64,000 nt of DNA from Halichondria panicea (Eukaryota > Porifera > Demospongiae > Suberitida > Halichondriidae), in the NCBI RefSeq assembly GCF_963675165.1, contig NC_087383.1, forward strand, positions 5,310,839 through 5,374,838, given 5' to 3'. The first letter of the stretch is position 1; each line of letters opens with the position of its first letter. The notes beneath the pieces were generated by a model that was not told where the DNA came from, searched no databases, and worked only from the letters and a program-made list of their open reading frames with translations. Below are positions 33,677 through 43,200 of this stretch, one piece after another. The translations under genes were made by a program, and so were the position numbers.

Positions 33677-34548
33677 TAATTTAACGTAAGCACGAGGGCC
33701 AATACACAAGTACACACACTATTATAAAGGCCACCTGACAGAAGATGACACATCTTTACAGGCTGCTGGCACCGGATGACACATCCATCCAAGTACGAGG
33801 GCCAATACACAAGCACACACACTATTTAAAGTAGCATAAACCCTTGTAAAGTACATGAGCTTATATAAAGACCACCTGACAGAAGATGACACAGGCTGCT
33901 GGCACCGGATGACACATCCATCCAAGCACAAGGGCCAATACACAAGCACACAAGCACACACACTATTTAAAGTAGCAACAAACCCTTGTAAGCTTACCAC
34001 CTGACAGAAGATGACACATCTTTACAGGCTGCTGGCACCGGATGACACATCCATCCAAGCACGAGGGCCAATACACGAGGGCCAATACACAAGTACACAC
34101 ACTATTTAAAGTAGCATAAACCCTTGTAAAGTACATGAGCTTATATAAAGGCCACCTGACAGAAGATGACACATCTGCACCGGATGACACATCCATCCAA
34201 GCACGAGGGCCAATACACAAGTACACACAAGTACACACACTATTTAAAGTACCATAAACCCTTGTAAAGTACATGAGCTTATATAAAGGCCACCTGACAG
34301 AAGATGACAGAAGATGACACATCTTTACAGGCAGGGCCAATACACAAGCACACACACTATTTAAAGTAGCTCCTATATAAAGGCCACCTGACAGAAGATG
34401 ACACATCTTTACAGGCTGCTGGCACCGGATGCCAAGCCAATACACACTATTTAAAGTAACAATAAACCCTTGTAATAAATGCCACGATGACACATCTTTA
34501 CAGGCTGCTGGCACCAATGACACATCCACACAAGCACACACACTACAC
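33677..34548. repeat. Minisatellite, about seven irregular units
   Basis: The phrases GGCCAATACACAAG, ACTATTTAAAGTA, CCACCTGACAGAAGATGACA and GCTGCTGGCACCGGATGACA recur. ACTATTTAAAGTA-type sites lie near 33718, 33821, 33962, 34101, 34240, 34357 and 34447, so the spacing is about 90-141 bp. Units differ mainly by internal small duplications and deletions. The long minus-strand open frames over this block are translations of the repeat and are not genes. Confidence 0.85.
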
Positions 34549-35230
34549 TACATGTACGTAGTACGAGTGACATAAAAACTTGGCTATTATTTTATTTACC
34601 AACACTTGTATTATTATGATCTAGGTACAGATTACCTGTCTCTTTGATGTTCAAGGTACATGTACACGGTAGCCGGCTAGCCAGCCCACGAAAAGAAACA
34701 GCTCAAGAGACTCCATCTCCGGCTCCAAATGACCGCCTAAAAGGAAACATTCTGAGCATGTGCATGTCACCTTTGACCTTTACCCATGGTGTGCTTCAAA
34801 TAATAATGTTTCAGCACTTATTAAAACTATGGTAGAGCTACCCAGAATACTGTCTGTGGAGATCAGTTTTTGTGGAGGAGATAGGATAGAGAGTACAGAC
34901 TCAACGCGTGGCTTCAGCTGTATTCTTCCACTGGTCGCTCTGCTGGCAAGCTTTGCAACATAAGTGTTCAGTCCTGTACAAATTCAAATTAGACATACGT
35001 ACATAAACACTGTTGTCTGTACGTTGAAACTCACTAGTTGATCTCCATGGTAATTTGTGTCTGTAAACATTTTCCCCGTTGTGTCATATACCTATCTTCA
35101 ATCTCAGCCCACTGTTTTTTCTCGCTTTCTGATTTCAGAAATTTTTTTCTTCTATCAAACATCTGTAAAATTATAGTTTCATTATAATGAACACTGATAC
35201 TATAATTATACTTAACCCTTTTCTGATATG
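34549..35230. other. No confident gene
   Basis: The minus frame at 35034-35261 (RRKKFLKSESEKKQWAEIED) is basic, helical-looking and overlaps the end of the Tnp2-like relic. I cannot tell whether it belongs to it. Confidence 0.35.
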
Positions 35231-35235
35231 CCTTT

Positions 35236-36235
35236 TTTTGTGCATTCTTTTTTTTTGGCATTACTCCAACACCAATATAACGTTTTCCTGCTTATATCTC
35301 TCATTTCTTATATCTCTCATTTCTAGGCAAATTCTGGATTGTCATGTACATGGCACCAGTGGAGTGCACAGTTCGTTTGAATGGCAGTCTATGTTTAAAG
35401 TCAAACGATAAGAGTGAGGATTGTTTAAAAAGTTATTGTACTCAGCACTCGAAAATCGTTTCCATATGTTGCCATCATAAACATCTCCAAGAAAATCTTC
35501 TGGAATGACATTAGCTCGGCTTCTCCACTGCTCACATTTTTCTACAAAGCTTGGCCGTTTTAAGAGGTGACATATACTTGTTTTAAGCGACCGGTATGGA
35601 TATACTTTTATTGGTGTTAAAACAGTTCTTTTCTTGGTTTTGTGTGATTTTAATAGCAAGGTACCACAGGGTTGAGGATGATTAGGAACTCAAAATGCAT
35701 GACAACATCGCTTCGATTCTTTCTTTCCATTAACTATTTGTATACAATCCTTGTATTCGAAAATGCAGCTACACTTTGGACAAACTACGTATTCAGTGAA
35801 TGACTGCTTGTTGAGTCCTGCTAGTTTTTCCATTTTCCCCATGGTAGCAGGAATTGAGGAGGAAGCTTGTACCATCAACTCACACTGAAAAGCCTTTCCA
35901 AGATAGTGAATGAAGTACCGTGCAAATTTAAGAAAACTTGTCACTCCAGCACTTGATACGTTGTATGTAGCTTGCCAGAGCAAAATAAATATAAATAGTA
36001 TCCGAAACTATAGTATCCGAAACTGATTATCTGTCTCTTGTATCGCTGACCAATGACCATTGTCTTCAACGTCAGAATCTGACTCTGAATCTTCACTAGA
36101 CGACCACACTTCCGTGACATCCTGCATAATTTAATGAATGCATGATTAATGAATGACCAATTCCGACTCTGTTGCTGGTATATTTCTAGAAGCAACTCGT
36201 TGAAATGCAGCTGTGACAGCTAGGCTCATTAACAT
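35236..36235 (-). pseudogene. Tnp2-like (CACTA-type) transposase relic
   Basis: Reading 36235 to 35236, fragments follow the order of Tnp2-like proteins. These are WQATYNVSSAGVTSFLKFAR, YVVCPKCSCIFEYKDC, CGTLLLKSHKTK, YPYRSLKTSICHLLKRPSF, VEKCEQWRSR, DVYDGNIWKRF, LTLNID and TIQNLPRNERYKQENV. The Asp residues of DVYDG and LNID are the kind of catalytic acids expected. The protein is cut short after QENVIL. Frame changes coincide with tandem duplications of 15 bp (35996-36025) and 16 bp (35291-35322). No terminal inverted repeats were found, so this is a fragment. Confidence 0.65.
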
Positions 36236-37560
36236 CAATTACAGGCCCGCCTCCCCACTGGAATGGTCACTAACGAATTCCCTTTCCTGATCGTCAAACA
36301 CTCGTTGTCGTGATGTATGATAACATTATGCTACTGAATACTGTAGTGTAGATGAATTACGGTACACTGAAGTATAACTCTGTCTTGGAATCAGTATAAG
36401 ATCCTACATCTGACATAGTTTCAAAGAGCTGCAGGCTCGTCATTCAATGTAGGTCTAGGATCAGCCTGACACTGACTAATGGTTCTAGCCTATAATAAGG
36501 AGAGCAATAAACACTATCCCAAACTCTCCTTTTCTTTGGATGATTGGAGCCCATTTAATAGGCAGCTAGCTACATAGACAATTAATTAAGACAATTAATT
36601 AAGATCCAGATTTATCAATGAATAACACGAGGTACACATCTTAACTATACGTACAACTGTACAATGCATGCAAAGAAACGGCTCCCGTCGATGACTGTAG
36701 TGGGTTGCTTGTAAATAGATTCATTCTCAGCGGTGAGATTTACTTGCAGCAACGGCACCGTCGAGCCCCGCCCCCGTGAACTTCCGTCTTGCCTTCCGTT
36801 AATCTGAAAGAATGAAAGAAACGGAATACAGCCGTTTTTTATGCCTATTTTTGCTGTGCTAACGTCGCCTCCTCAGTCACTATCAAGGGTCAAGTGTCAC
36901 ACACAGCTATAAGTTTCTTGGGAGACAGTGTCACTATCAAGGGTCAAGTCAAGTACAGCAAGTCCAGTCACAGTGTTACTATCAAGGGTCAAGCGTCACA
37001 CACAGCTATAGGTTTCTTGGGGTTCCTAGACACACAGCACATGCTTGCTCACGCTAGGTGGAATATTCTATCAAGATGGGGAGGGCGTGGCCAGACCTAG
37101 GTTGATCGCGCGTTAATTTTAGGGCCTGATAATTTGCAGTAAGCACGTGTCTATATCTAGAACTGATTGGAGCTAGGATCTAGGAGCTGTGGACAGGTGT
37201 GTTTATTCGCTAACTAAGGACCAGCATTCTTACACTAGCTTCTCAGGTGTGGTAAATGTATCTATTGAGTTAGCATTTGTGCGCTATACTGAAAGGGGGC
37301 TGTCAGAATAGAGCTGTTTTCTGAGACTGTGACGGTGTGTATTTTACAATCCATGGGGTCGGCTTTCTTCATGATAACAAAATATTGACAGCTATACCCT
37401 ATAATAAACTGTAAATTTTGCTCTCAGCAAGTTCAAGTCTAATCCCCACCTAGGGGGCATTACTTTGACAAGTGTAACACTGCTCGATTCAATGCTGTAG
37501 GAACTGTGTGTCAGGCTGTTTTCTGAGACTGACACTACTTGTGAGACTGACGGTGTGTAG
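36236..37560. other. No gene; short direct repeats near 36880-37024
   Basis: The block CACTATCAAGGGTCAAG with ACACACAGCTATA and GTTTCTTGGG occurs twice (36880-36928, 36972-37024). A third partial copy lies between them. No domain is seen. Confidence 0.45.
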
Positions 37561-37638
37561 GCGGCGGAATTGCTTGAACGTATAAAGCAGGATATGCTGA
37601 ATTTTGAGTGTCATTGTGGAGAATGCAGAAAGTGTAAG
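37561..37638 (+). CDS. Cys-rich exon, 26 aa, unknown gene
   Basis: Bounded by GTGTAG before 37561 and a GTACTG donor after 37638. It encodes AAELLERIKQDMLNF followed by CHCGECRKCK, a tight Cys cluster that could bind zinc. Length is a multiple of three. It is upstream of the coiled-coil exon interrupted by the gypsy element and is probably part of the same plus-strand gene. Confidence 0.45.
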
Positions 37639-37743
37639 GTACTGAAAAACCCATTGTCCTAGGACAGTGGTGTTTCAGGGACATTCAGGGACATTCAGCG
37701 CCTTAGACGGGAGAACGAAGCACTACAAAAACTGCTGGACGCC

Positions 37744-37966
37744 TGTAGTATCCACCGGAACTATCTAGAAGTAGCTGTAATGTATCTGTAATGATCTAGA
37801 ACAATCTAGCTAGAATTGGAACTGTACTTTGTACTTAGTGGAAAGTTCTAGAAGTTACTTTAGCTTTGTATATATAAGAAGGTTCTGTACTGTGCTCGGT
37901 GTGTGTTCTATTCTACCCCAAGAATATTTATCTATGTCAAAGTGAAGACAATTAATAGATACAACA
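37744..37966 (+). repeat. 5' LTR, gypsy element 1
   Basis: Begins TGTAGTATCCACC and ends GATACAACA. It appears identical to 41956-42178. Confidence 0.95.
37869..37877 (+). promoter_or_regulatory. Likely LTR TATA box
   Basis: TATATATAAG in the 5' LTR, about 95 bp before the LTR end, is placed as a core promoter element would be. The same site is in the 3' LTR near 42081. Confidence 0.5.
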
Positions 37967-37967
37967 A

Positions 37968-37982
37968 TTGGCGACAAGGATT
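37968..37982 (+). other. Primer binding site, gypsy element 1
   Basis: TTGGCGACAAGGATT starts one base after the 5' LTR. The TGG start pairs with a tRNA CCA end. The same motif follows the 5' LTR of gypsy element 2. I cannot fix the tRNA identity. Confidence 0.7.
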
Positions 37983-38005
37983 AACTCAGAAGACAAGAAG
38001 AAGCT

Positions 38006-41000
38006 ATGGCTACCCAGCATGGCGCTTTTGGAGAATTCTGTCCAGACAAAGAAGACTGGATATCCTACACTGAAAGACTAGAGCAGTATTTTCAGGCGAA
38101 TGATGTCGACGCTGCAGAGAAGCAGAGGGCTATATTACTGAGTGTATGTGGAGCATCAACGTATCAACTGATCAGAGACTTAGTGGCTCCAGAACGGCCA
38201 AGCACCAAGACTTTCCAAGAGGTAGTACAACTCGTGAAAGAACACCACCAGCCTCCACCATCGTTTATCGTGCAGCGATACAATTTTAATATGCGAAGCC
38301 AGAAAGAAGGAGAGACAATTTCAGCATTCATGGCCAGCCTGAGAAGACTCTCTGAGCACTGCAAATACGAAGCTATTCTGGATGACATGCTTAGAGATAG
38401 ACTCGTTTGTGGAGTCAGAGATAGGAGGATTCAACAGCGTTTACTCTCAGAAACAAATCTCACCCTTCAAAAAGCTATGGAATTAGCATTAGCAGCAGAG
38501 GCAGCAACTCGCAACTCTCAAGAACTCCAAGCAAGCAAGACACAGAACACTGAAGCTCTACACAAAGTCCAGCACTCTAAAACAAGTCAAAAGGAAAGCA
38601 AGAGCAAAACGTTTGGACCTTGCTACCGCTGTGGAGGAAACCATGCCCAAAGGGATTGTCGATTCCGAGAAGCTGAGTGTCGTGAATGCAAGAAGAAAGG
38701 ACACATCGCTCGAGTATGTCGCTCTAAGACAAAAAGGAAGTCAACTCATAGAGTCAGTCAGGAACAAAGTGAGTCAGAAGGAACTGAAGATGAAATTCTA
38801 CTCCTACATTGTACAAGAACGAACACTACTGAGCCGATCACTGTTACCGTGAAAGCAAATCAAGCTGACCTTGAAATGGAAGTGGACACCGGAGCTTCAG
38901 CTTCCATCATCAGTGAAGCTACTTACAAGAAACTCTGGCGAGGTCGTTTACCTCCACTGAAGAATACAAATGTCAAGTTACGTACTTACTCAGGAGAAAT
39001 CATCAAGGTACAGGGAACCACGACGATTGAAGTGGTTTACGAGAGTCAAAAGGAGCAGCTTCCTCTTCTAGTAGTCGTTGGAAATGGTCCAAGTCTACTT
39101 GGAAAAGACTGGATGAAAAAGATCCGCCTAAACTGGAACAAGTTAGTGCACAAAGTGGAAGAGGAACACACACTGAAAGCTGTTATTGCGAAACATCCCA
39201 ATGTTTTCAAGGAAGGACTTGGACTAGTCAAAAGTTATTCAGCAAAGATTCATGTTGACCCTACCTCATCACCGAGATTCTGCAAGGCAAGGCCTGTAGC
39301 CTATGCTCTGAGGGTAAAGGTCAATGCCGAACTAGACCGACTTCAGAATGAAGGCGTCATCGAGCCTGTAGAGTTTTCTGAATGGGCTGCACCCATTGTT
39401 TCTGTGATCAAGCCCAATGGATCTCTTCGTATATGCGGCGACTACAAAGTGACAGTCAACTCTGCATCGAAGCTAGACAAGTACCCATTACCCAGGATTG
39501 AAGATCTATTCTCTCAGCTGGAAGGAGGTAAAACATACTCTAAACTCGACTTATCTAACGCTTTTCAGCAAGTCTCACTTGATACCGAGTCCAAGAAGTT
39601 CACAACTATCAACACGAGCAAAGGTCTTTTCCAGTATACTCGACTTCCGTTCGGTATTTCTTCAGCACCTTCCATATTCCAGAGAGTTATGGATGGAGTC
39701 TTGAGCGGTCTCGATGGAGTAGCAGCTTACATTGATGACATTGTTGTCACCGGAAAAACAGAACAAGAGCATCTGCAAAACCTGGACAAGGTACTCACAC
39801 GATTGGAACGAGCAGATCTCCGACTCAACCCTGCCAAATCAGCCTTTATGCTACCAAGTATTCAGTATTTGGGTCACGTCATCTCAGCTAAAGGCATACA
39901 ACCTAGCCAAGAGAAGGTTCGAGCTCTACTTGAAGCACCAGCTCCCAACAATCTCCAACAATTGAGATCTTTCCTGGGCGCTATCAGTTATTATCGAAAG
40001 TTCTTATCCAATCTGTCCAGTAAGCTGGCACCACTGAACAAGCTCCTGCAGAAGGAAGTGAAGTGGACATGGGGAAAAGAACAGGAGTTAGCATTCAAGG
40101 AAGCTAAGCAGCAACTGACGTCTACGAATGTACTCACACACTACAACCCCGAAAAGACCCTGTTGCTATCATGTGACGCCTCACCTTATGGGTTAGGAGC
40201 AGTTATTTCACACAGACTGGATGACGGAAGTGAGAAGCCAATAGCTTTTGCCAGCAGATCATTGGCACCGGCTGAAAGAAAATATGCCCAATTGGACAAA
40301 GAAGCACTCTCAATTGTATTTGGAGTAAAGAAGTTCCAGCAGTATCTACAAGGTCGAAAATTCATCATTCTCTCTGATCACAAACCACTGCAACACCTAC
40401 TCAGTGAAAACAAGCCGATACCGGTGTTGGCATCTGCCAGGATTAAGAGATGGGCTCTGATTCTCAGTGCGTACGATTACAAGATCGAATACCGACCAGG
40501 ACAACAACATGGCAACGCAGATGTCCTAAGCCGCCTACCTCTTCCAGAGACAGTGAAAGAAGCGAGTCTGCCAGGAGAAACAGTTCTTTTAATGGAAACT
40601 CTTCATAGTGCACCAGTCGATTCCAAGAAAATCCGCTTCTGGACAGACCACGATCCAGTAATGTCTAAAGTCAGAAGATTAGTGTTGTCAGGATGGAAAT
40701 TCTCAGATGACGAGAAGTTGCAACCCTACCAAAAATGTCACAAGGAATTAAGTGTACAGGATTCTTGTGTGCTGCGGGGAGAAAGAGTTGTTGTTCCAGA
40801 AGAAGGCAGAAACAAGACCTTAGAAATTCTACACGATGGACATCCAGGAATAACAAAGATGAAGCTACTAGCAAGAAGTGTCGTTTGGTGGCCAGGAATC
40901 GATTCGGATATCGAAAACAAGGTAAAAACGTGCGAGATGTGTGCACTTCACCAAAAGTCTCCTCCAATTGCCCCTTTACATCCTTGGGAATGGCCAAAGA

Positions 41001-41944
41001 CGCCATGGACAAGACTACACATCGACTACGCTGGACCATTTATCGGGAAAATGTTTCTCGTAATTGTGGATGCTTACTCAAAATGGTTAGAAGTTATGCC
41101 TGTGTCGTCTGCCAACTCCACTCAGACAGTTACAGCACTTAGGCAAGTGTTCTCTACCCACGGGATACCCGAAGTCATAGTGTCTGATAATGGCACTCCA
41201 TTTACAAGTTTCGAGTTCAAGACATTTACCAAGAGCAATGGAATTCGTCACTTAACATCTGCACCATACCATCCATCAACCAATGGTCTTGCAGAAAGAG
41301 CAGTCCAGACTTTCAAGAGAGCAATGAAGAAAAGTGGATCTGGAGAGTTAAGTACCAAACTAGCTCGTTTTTTGTTTCATTATCGAACAACGCCTCATTC
41401 TACAACTGGCCAGACTCCAGCAGAACTACTCATGGGACGTTCCCTCCGAACATGCTTGGACTTGTTAAGGCCAAACATCAGAGCTAAGGTAGAAAACAAA
41501 CAGCTCTCGCAGAAGTCATCTCATGACGTCAGAGTGAAAGAACGCTCATTCTTCCCACAAGACAAAGTGTATGTTAGAGAAGCAGGTACCAATTCACCAT
41601 GGACGCCTGGAGTGATTGTATCGAAACAAGGAAATCTTACATACGGAGTGAGACTAGAAGACGAACGACTAGTTAGGAGACATGTGGATCATGTTCGAAG
41701 TCGCTCTTCATCCTCCGATGAACCGCAGCAAACTGAAGAAGAAATGCCCGATGAGATAGACATACCCTCATCACCAGCTCAGCCAGAAGAATCACAAAAC
41801 CAAGAAGAACCAGCTCAACCAGAAGATTCACAAGAAGAAGAGCAACTTCAAGCTCAAGAGCCTCTCAGACGATCTACTAGAGGTCATAGACAACCGGAAC
41901 GTTACGGATATTCAATTCCCACCACAGATGAACCTTCAATCTAA
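38006..41944 (+). CDS. Gag-Pol polyprotein, gypsy element 1 (1312 aa)
   Basis: One frame encodes all functions needed to copy and insert the element. In order these are a capsid-like Gag (LRDRLVCGVRDRRIQQRLL); two zinc knuckles near residues 206-240 (CYRCGGNHAQRDC, CRECKKKGHIARVC); an aspartic protease with DTGAS (Asp294); and a reverse transcriptase with YIDD (575-578). RNase H follows with CDASPYGLGA, then an integrase with an HHCC finger (HDGHPG...CEMC) and catalytic Asp1007, Asp1061 and Glu1097 (D-35-E spacing). The C-terminal tail is acidic and Gln/Pro-rich. There is no stop or shift between gag and pol, so Gag and Pol must be made as a fusion. All key residues are present. The layout is that of K02A2.6-like gypsy elements, from memory. 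Confidence 0.95.
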   Translation: MATQHGAFGEFCPDKEDWISYTERLEQYFQANDVDAAEKQRAILLSVCGASTYQLIRDLVAPERPSTKTFQEVVQLVKEHHQPPPSFIVQRYNFNMRSQKEGETISAFMASLRRLSEHCKYEAILDDMLRDRLVCGVRDRRIQQRLLSETNLTLQKAMELALAAEAATRNSQELQASKTQNTEALHKVQHSKTSQKESKSKTFGPCYRCGGNHAQRDCRFREAECRECKKKGHIARVCRSKTKRKSTHRVSQEQSESEGTEDEILLLHCTRTNTTEPITVTVKANQADLEMEVDTGASASIISEATYKKLWRGRLPPLKNTNVKLRTYSGEIIKVQGTTTIEVVYESQKEQLPLLVVVGNGPSLLGKDWMKKIRLNWNKLVHKVEEEHTLKAVIAKHPNVFKEGLGLVKSYSAKIHVDPTSSPRFCKARPVAYALRVKVNAELDRLQNEGVIEPVEFSEWAAPIVSVIKPNGSLRICGDYKVTVNSASKLDKYPLPRIEDLFSQLEGGKTYSKLDLSNAFQQVSLDTESKKFTTINTSKGLFQYTRLPFGISSAPSIFQRVMDGVLSGLDGVAAYIDDIVVTGKTEQEHLQNLDKVLTRLERADLRLNPAKSAFMLPSIQYLGHVISAKGIQPSQEKVRALLEAPAPNNLQQLRSFLGAISYYRKFLSNLSSKLAPLNKLLQKEVKWTWGKEQELAFKEAKQQLTSTNVLTHYNPEKTLLLSCDASPYGLGAVISHRLDDGSEKPIAFASRSLAPAERKYAQLDKEALSIVFGVKKFQQYLQGRKFIILSDHKPLQHLLSENKPIPVLASARIKRWALILSAYDYKIEYRPGQQHGNADVLSRLPLPETVKEASLPGETVLLMETLHSAPVDSKKIRFWTDHDPVMSKVRRLVLSGWKFSDDEKLQPYQKCHKELSVQDSCVLRGERVVVPEEGRNKTLEILHDGHPGITKMKLLARSVVWWPGIDSDIENKVKTCEMCALHQKSPPIAPLHPWEWPKTPWTRLHIDYAGPFIGKMFLVIVDAYSKWLEVMPVSSANSTQTVTALRQVFSTHGIPEVIVSDNGTPFTSFEFKTFTKSNGIRHLTSAPYHPSTNGLAERAVQTFKRAMKKSGSGELSTKLARFLFHYRTTPHSTTGQTPAELLMGRSLRTCLDLLRPNIRAKVENKQLSQKSSHDVRVKERSFFPQDKVYVREAGTNSPWTPGVIVSKQGNLTYGVRLEDERLVRRHVDHVRSRSSSSDEPQQTEEEMPDEIDIPSSPAQPEESQNQEEPAQPEDSQEEEQLQAQEPLRRSTRGHRQPERYGYSIPTTDEPSI

Positions 41945-41955
41945 GGGTGGAGGAA
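41943..41955 (+). other. Polypurine tract, gypsy element 1
   Basis: AAGGGTGGAGGAA lies directly before the 3' LTR and overlaps the stop region of Gag-Pol. Confidence 0.8.
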
Positions 41956-42178
41956 TGTAGTATCCACCGGAACTATCTAGAAGTAGCTGTAATGTATCTG
42001 TAATGATCTAGAACAATCTAGCTAGAATTGGAACTGTACTTTGTACTTAGTGGAAAGTTCTAGAAGTTACTTTAGCTTTGTATATATAAGAAGGTTCTGT
42101 ACTGTGCTCGGTGTGTGTTCTATTCTACCCCAAGAATATTTATCTATGTCAAAGTGAAGACAATTAATAGATACAACA
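41956..42178 (+). repeat. 3' LTR, gypsy element 1
   Basis: Appears identical to the 5' LTR at 37744-37966. Confidence 0.95.
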
Positions 42179-42272
42179 ACGCCGCGAATAAGTGCGTCGT
42201 AAAGATGACAGCCGGCGAGTTTGAAGAAGTAAGCACCACAGTCCCGTATCTATGTAATCTGTGTATCTGTAG

Positions 42273-42392
42273 AGATCGAATGTACTCGTAAGAATGGGTG
42301 GGAGACTGAAGCCACCACAACTGTTTACATACCAAGTGAAAATTGTACTAACATACGGTGCATTGATACTAGGAATGGATGATGCAAGCAAT
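42273..42392 (+). CDS. 40-codon exon of the gypsy-interrupted gene
   Basis: Bounded by CTGTAG and a GTGAGT donor, 120 nt with no stop, reading MGGRLKPPQLFTYQVKIVLT then YGALILGMDDASN. Both borders are in phase 0, compatible with the coiled-coil exon that ends at 42228. Function unknown. A small further exon may start at 42471 (AEIDPVLL). Confidence 0.45.
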
Positions 42393-42519
42393 GTGAGTGC
42401 ACAGACGTCGGTCACGCTGCCTATGTAACACTGTAGCTATATAAGTTTACTGTACGATAATTCTCAGGCGGAAATTGATCCAGTACTGTTAAGGTGTGAG
42501 TCGTCCAGCAGACCGAGAT

Positions 42520-42968
42520 TATTCAAAAATTTGCTGTGCGGGCTATGTTGGAGCTATGCACACGCTGTAGGTACCAGCACATGCGCATTGAGCTGCTCTT
42601 TCACGTGGTATTTTCAACATCTTGCTTTCTGATCGAACTATGTCACCGTGAGAACATTGAGAACACTTACTTAGTGTCTATAGTCACTATAGTCACTTTG
42701 TGCCTTTGTGCCTTCGTATAATATTGTTTGTGTATGTTTGTGTACATAATTGTGAATGTTTGTAAAAATCGCTAATTAGTTGGGGGTGGTCAGTTGCTAG
42801 GTAACGATGATGATGTCATGGTACCCCCGGGGTCTGGGCTACCTGTAGGAAATAGTTACGAGTGATTTCAATGTATGGTTCATAAGATTCATAAGATATG
42901 GATTTTTAAAGAAAAACATGTATTTATTCTGTATTATTTTGTTTTAATTAAAGCCGGGAAAGGGTTAA
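42520..42968. mobile_element. piggyBac-like MITE, copy 2 (left end truncated)
   Basis: Shares AGCACATGCGCATTG, AGCTGCTCTTTCAC, GGGGGTGGTCAGTTGCTAGG and the right end AAAGCCGGGAAAGGG-TTAA with the 44948-45867 copy. The left terminus is missing and the interior is shortened. Units CACTATAGT and TTTGTGCC are doubled. Confidence 0.7.
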
Positions 42969-43200
42969 GGAAGTAACAGTGAACTTAATTAAGGGTGAAC
43001 TTAATTAAGGAAGTTTAAGCCTTATTGCTTCGTACTATGTACTACTATACTACTACAGCGTGTAATTGCCCCACTATACTTTTGCCCCTTGTTAATCACA
43101 GATATCCAAAACTACTACTACTACTGCTGCTACTACTATTACTACTACCATAATAATACGTCAAACTGAACTGAAAAGTTTCTATTATATATTATTCGAC
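42969..43200. other. Simple-sequence rich spacer
   Basis: Contains CTA/CTG trinucleotide tracts near 43111-43150. No gene. Confidence 0.6.

Larger units (their letters stand above)
37744..42178 (+). mobile_element. Intact Ty3/gypsy element 1
   Basis: The element has two 223-bp LTRs in which I see no difference, a 5-bp target duplication (ACGCC, 37739-37743 and 42179-42183), a primer site and polypurine tract in place, and one intact 1312-codon Gag-Pol frame. Identical LTRs mean a recent insertion. It interrupts a host-type coiled-coil exon. Confidence 0.95.
37679..42228 (+). pseudogene. Coiled-coil exon split by gypsy element 1
   Basis: The left part (37679-37743) encodes DIQRLRRENEALQKLLDA. 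The right part (42179-42228) continues NKCVVKMTAGEFEE to a GTAAGC donor. The two halves join exactly across the 5-bp target duplication ACGCC. The heptad LRRENEALQKLL is a convincing coiled coil. GGGACATTCA is doubled near 37678-37697, just after the acceptor. With a 4.4-kb insertion the exon is disrupted in this allele unless the element is spliced out. Confidence 0.6.

Noticed and set aside
33963..34541. 192-codon minus-strand open frame with repeated Cys/Leu phrases
   Set aside because: It is a translation of the minisatellite units; repeats of one period stay open by chance and no domain is present.
33677..34548. CRISPR-like array
   Set aside because: Unit lengths are irregular (90-141 bp), there is no short constant repeat with unique spacers, and the genome is animal.
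38613..41142. Several 60-135 codon frames on both strands inside gypsy 1
   Set aside because: Overlap the intact Gag-Pol frame in other phases with no domains.
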